Below, one piece after another: positions 7,610 to 9,145 of a stretch of 9,145 bases of DNA. Numbering within the stretch: the first letter of the stretch is position 1; the number at the start of each line of letters is the position of its first letter. The position numbers and the translations under genes are program-made. Under the pieces are notes generated by a model. The model saw nothing but the letters and a program-made list of their open reading frames with translations, was not told the DNA's origin and made no database searches. This DNA comes from Saprospirales bacterium (lineage in GTDB: Bacteria; Bacteroidota; Bacteroidia; Chitinophagales; Saprospiraceae): contig DLXL01000136.1 in assembly GCA_003448025.1 (NCBI GenBank), forward strand, positions 1-9,145, in the 5' to 3' direction.

Positions 7610-9074
7610 GTTTTTTCACCACTAAGACACTGAAGGCACTAAGCAACAACATGGTTGGAGCGCTTAGTGCCTTCAGTGCCTTAGTGGTGAAAAGTAAAAT
7701 CTCCCTAGCTCCTTGTTTACTACTGTCAGTGATCCCGACAGTAAATAAGGAGTGCACGTAACGCTTTTTGCCTTTGGACTTTGGCTTTTTGTACTTCATC
7801 TCCCGAAGGTGCTTGGCTTTGTTGCCTTTATTGACCTTTTTGTTTTTGGCCAGCTTTTCATGAAATGCGCCTACGGGTTTGGGGCGTAGTTTCAGTTTTA
7901 CTTCGGGTACGTAAAAACGCTCACTTTCAATCAGTTGTAGAGAGATGTCTACCTCTTCCGGAAAGTCCTTTTTAGGTATGGGTTGGCCCATCAGGGCTTC
8001 AATGGATTCCTTAAGGGGAAGTTCTGCCTCGGTACTAAACAAAATTGCCACTCCGTCCTTGTCGGCACGCCCGGTTCGGCCAATGCGGTGAATGAAGGTT
8101 TCCGGATCTGCAGGCGTGTCCACATTTATAACGTGGGTAACATCCGTTACATCCAGGCCACGTGCCAGCAAATCTGTACAAATAAGGCCTCTGCATAATC
8201 CTTTTTCAAAGGCTGCAACTGCATTTAAACGGAAATTTTGGGATTTGTTGGCGTGTACTATTTCAAATTGATCAGGGAAAGTTTCATCCAGTTGTTTGTG
8301 GATCACATCTGCCAACCGCTTGGAAGGACAAAAGATGAGTATCTTTTGCATGGATTCATCCCGGGCCAGCAAATACTCCAATAAATTGATTTTGGTGTAA
8401 AAATTCTGCACCGGATACCAGGATTGTTCAATACGTTCCAGTGGCGTTCCTGCCCTTACAGCCTCCACCAGTATGGGGCCCTGGAAATATTCCTGCATTA
8501 ACTCATCTACTTCTTCCGACATGGTTGCGGAGAACAGCAGATTTTGCCTTTTTTTAGGAAGCAGGGCAAAAATACGCACCAGTTGGGCCCGGAATCCCAG
8601 ACTCAGCATTTCATCCATTTCATCAATTACCAAATGCCTGATCGATTTCAGATTCAGGTAGCCGGTTAACGCCAGATCCAGAAGTCTGCCGGGGGTAGCA
8701 ACCAAAAGATCCAGACCTTCTGCAACCATTACCACCTGGGTATTGATGTTGGTTCCTCCATAAACGCCATTGATCCGGATACTCAGGTAAGTGCACAACT
8801 TTTTTACCTCTTCCACCATTTGCACCACCAGTTCCCGGGTAGGAACGAGTATCAAGATACGTGGTTCTTTCTGCTTGGAGAAGGTGTACTGCCGCAGCAA
8901 GGGCAGCAGATAGGCATAGGTTTTACCGGTTCCGGTTTGGGCAATACCTACAACGTCACGCCCCGACATGATCACGGAGAATGCTTTTTGCTGAATCAGG
9001 GTGGGTTCTTTTAGCCCAAGGTCTGAAAGTGCATTAAGCAAAGGGGTATTGAGATTGAGTTCTTCGAATTGCAT
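7437..9074 (-). CDS. DEAD-box ATP-dependent RNA helicase with anomalous read-through C-terminus
   Basis: A 545-residue ORF starting at ATG 9072-9074. The helicase core is complete: N-terminal Q-motif region (FEELNLNTPLL...PTLIQQKAF, 3-32), motif I AQTGTGKT (45-52), Ia PTREL (78-82), Ib TPGR (127-130), motif II as DEMD instead of DEAD (151-154, codons GAT GAA ATG GAT), III SAT (182-184), and the C-terminal motifs ARGLDV (304-309) and HRIGRTGR (329-336). Such proteins remodel RNA duplexes in ribosome assembly, mRNA decay or cold adaptation. A basic Lys-rich tail (409-438, NKKVNKGNKAKH, KKPKSKGKKR) is the usual end for such proteins. After residue ~438 (below about 7761) the frame runs through two inverted repeats and then antisense to the fucosidase, adding ~107 residues that look like noise; it stops at TGA 7437-7439. 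The functional protein probably ends, or originally ended, near residue 438-460. A terminator just upstream (9105-9145) suggests its own promoter. Confidence 0.9.
   Translation of the reverse strand: MQFEELNLNTPLLNALSDLGLKEPTLIQQKAFSVIMSGRDVVGIAQTGTGKTYAYLLPLLRQYTFSKQKEPRILILVPTRELVVQMVEEVKKLCTYLSIRINGVYGGTNINTQVVMVAEGLDLLVATPGRLLDLALTGYLNLKSIRHLVIDEMDEMLSLGFRAQLVRIFALLPKKRQNLLFSATMSEEVDELMQEYFQGPILVEAVRAGTPLERIEQSWYPVQNFYTKINLLEYLLARDESMQKILIFCPSKRLADVIHKQLDETFPDQFEIVHANKSQNFRLNAVAAFEKGLCRGLICTDLLARGLDVTDVTHVINVDTPADPETFIHRIGRTGRADKDGVAILFSTEAELPLKESIEALMGQPIPKKDFPEEVDISLQLIESERFYVPEVKLKLRPKPVGAFHEKLAKNKKVNKGNKAKHLREMKYKKPKSKGKKRYVHSLFTVGITDSSKQGAREILLFTTKALKALSAPTMLLLSAFSVLVVKKPTSITPLHSTTASDYWKPVSSPVFAGLFAPGNSVFFWDQSLLTGQSPPIPSLFLPQP
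7613..7693. repeat. Near-perfect 32-bp inverted repeat (foldback) at convergent junction
   Basis: Arms 7613-7644 and 7662-7693 are reverse complements at 31 of 32 positions (the only mismatch is 7627/7679), with a 17-nt loop. The arms consist of degenerate tandem words CACTAAG, CACTGAAG and CACTAAG. It begins 3 bp after the fucosidase stop. Neither side is followed by a T tract beyond the stem, so it is not a standard intrinsic terminator, though it could block or stabilise both convergent transcripts. It lies wholly inside the helicase ORF. Confidence 0.93.
7709..7752. repeat. Second hairpin next to the foldback, inside the helicase ORF tail
   Basis: CTCCTTGTTTACTACTGTC (7709-7727) is complementary to GACAGTAAATAAGGAG (7737-7752), apart from one mismatch and a 3-nt ACT insertion, around a 9-nt loop. 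It lies just after the basic tail coding region of the helicase. It may be the remnant of the gene's original 3' hairpin; the downstream sequence on the minus strand has only scattered T residues. Confidence 0.75.
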
Positions 9075-9104
9075 AGAGGGAATTGGGTTGGGTCAGGTGT
9101 AAAA

Positions 9105-9145
9105 AACAAAAACCGGCGGCTCGCCCGTAAGCGAATCTGCCGGTT
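9105..9145 (-). terminator. Rho-independent terminator of an upstream minus-strand gene
   Basis: Read on the minus strand, AACCGGC (9145-9139) pairs with GCCGGTT (9117-9111), with an inner TCGC/GCGA pairing (9134-9131 with 9124-9121). It is followed by the T-rich run TTTTTGTTTTTT at roughly 9112-9101. The stem reaches the window edge and may extend further. It implies a gene ending just beyond 9145 on the same strand as the helicase, separated from it transcriptionally. Confidence 0.82.

Noticed and set aside
7611..7693. Foldback as a classical bidirectional rho-independent terminator
   Set aside because: Neither strand has a T tract directly after the stem in the direction of transcription; the T run at 7611-7616 precedes the stem on the plus strand.

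Overview
The window looks like a chromosomal segment of a member of the Bacteroidota. Two proteins end in type IX secretion system (T9SS) sorting domains, a feature essentially confined to that phylum. The long SprB/HYR-repeat protein, the weak or absent Shine-Dalgarno sequences and the moderate GC content agree. A Saprospiria- or Chitinophagia-like host is plausible, but this is only an inference from gene style.

Layout from left to right. Positions 1-2622 (+) hold the 3' part of a large secreted cell-surface protein: SprB-type repeats, seven HYR-like modules and a T9SS C-terminal domain. A rho-independent terminator follows at 2649-2690, then a 182-bp, nearly loopless imperfect palindrome (2722-2903) whose outer arms are made of heptamer repeats. 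Next, on the minus strand, are rarA (2904-4178) and, just upstream of it with an 18-bp gap, a secreted LVIVD-repeat (choice-of-anchor B) beta-propeller protein with two carboxypeptidase-regulatory-like domains and a T9SS tail (4197-6104). A 104-bp divergent intergenic region (6105-6208) separates that gene from a plus-strand GH29 alpha-L-fucosidase (6209-7609). The fucosidase converges on a minus-strand DEAD-box RNA helicase (9074-7437). A second, near-perfect foldback (7613-7693) and a smaller hairpin (7709-7752) lie at that junction. At the right edge a minus-strand terminator (9105-9145) closes an unseen upstream gene, so the helicase probably forms its own transcription unit.

The genes do not form one pathway. 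Two surface/secreted proteins and a carbohydrate hydrolase are interleaved with two housekeeping nucleic-acid enzymes. The most unusual feature is structural. Both convergent gene junctions carry a long foldback built from short degenerate tandem words, and both foldbacks touch the 3' end of the minus-strand gene: one arm ends at the rarA stop codon, and the other foldback is read through in frame by the helicase ORF. The helicase thereby gains a tail of about 100 non-conserved-looking residues and overlaps the fucosidase gene by 173 bp. This suggests a 3'-end-associated intergenic repeat family that remodels gene ends. I see no CRISPR array, tRNA, rRNA, transposase or clear new defence system.
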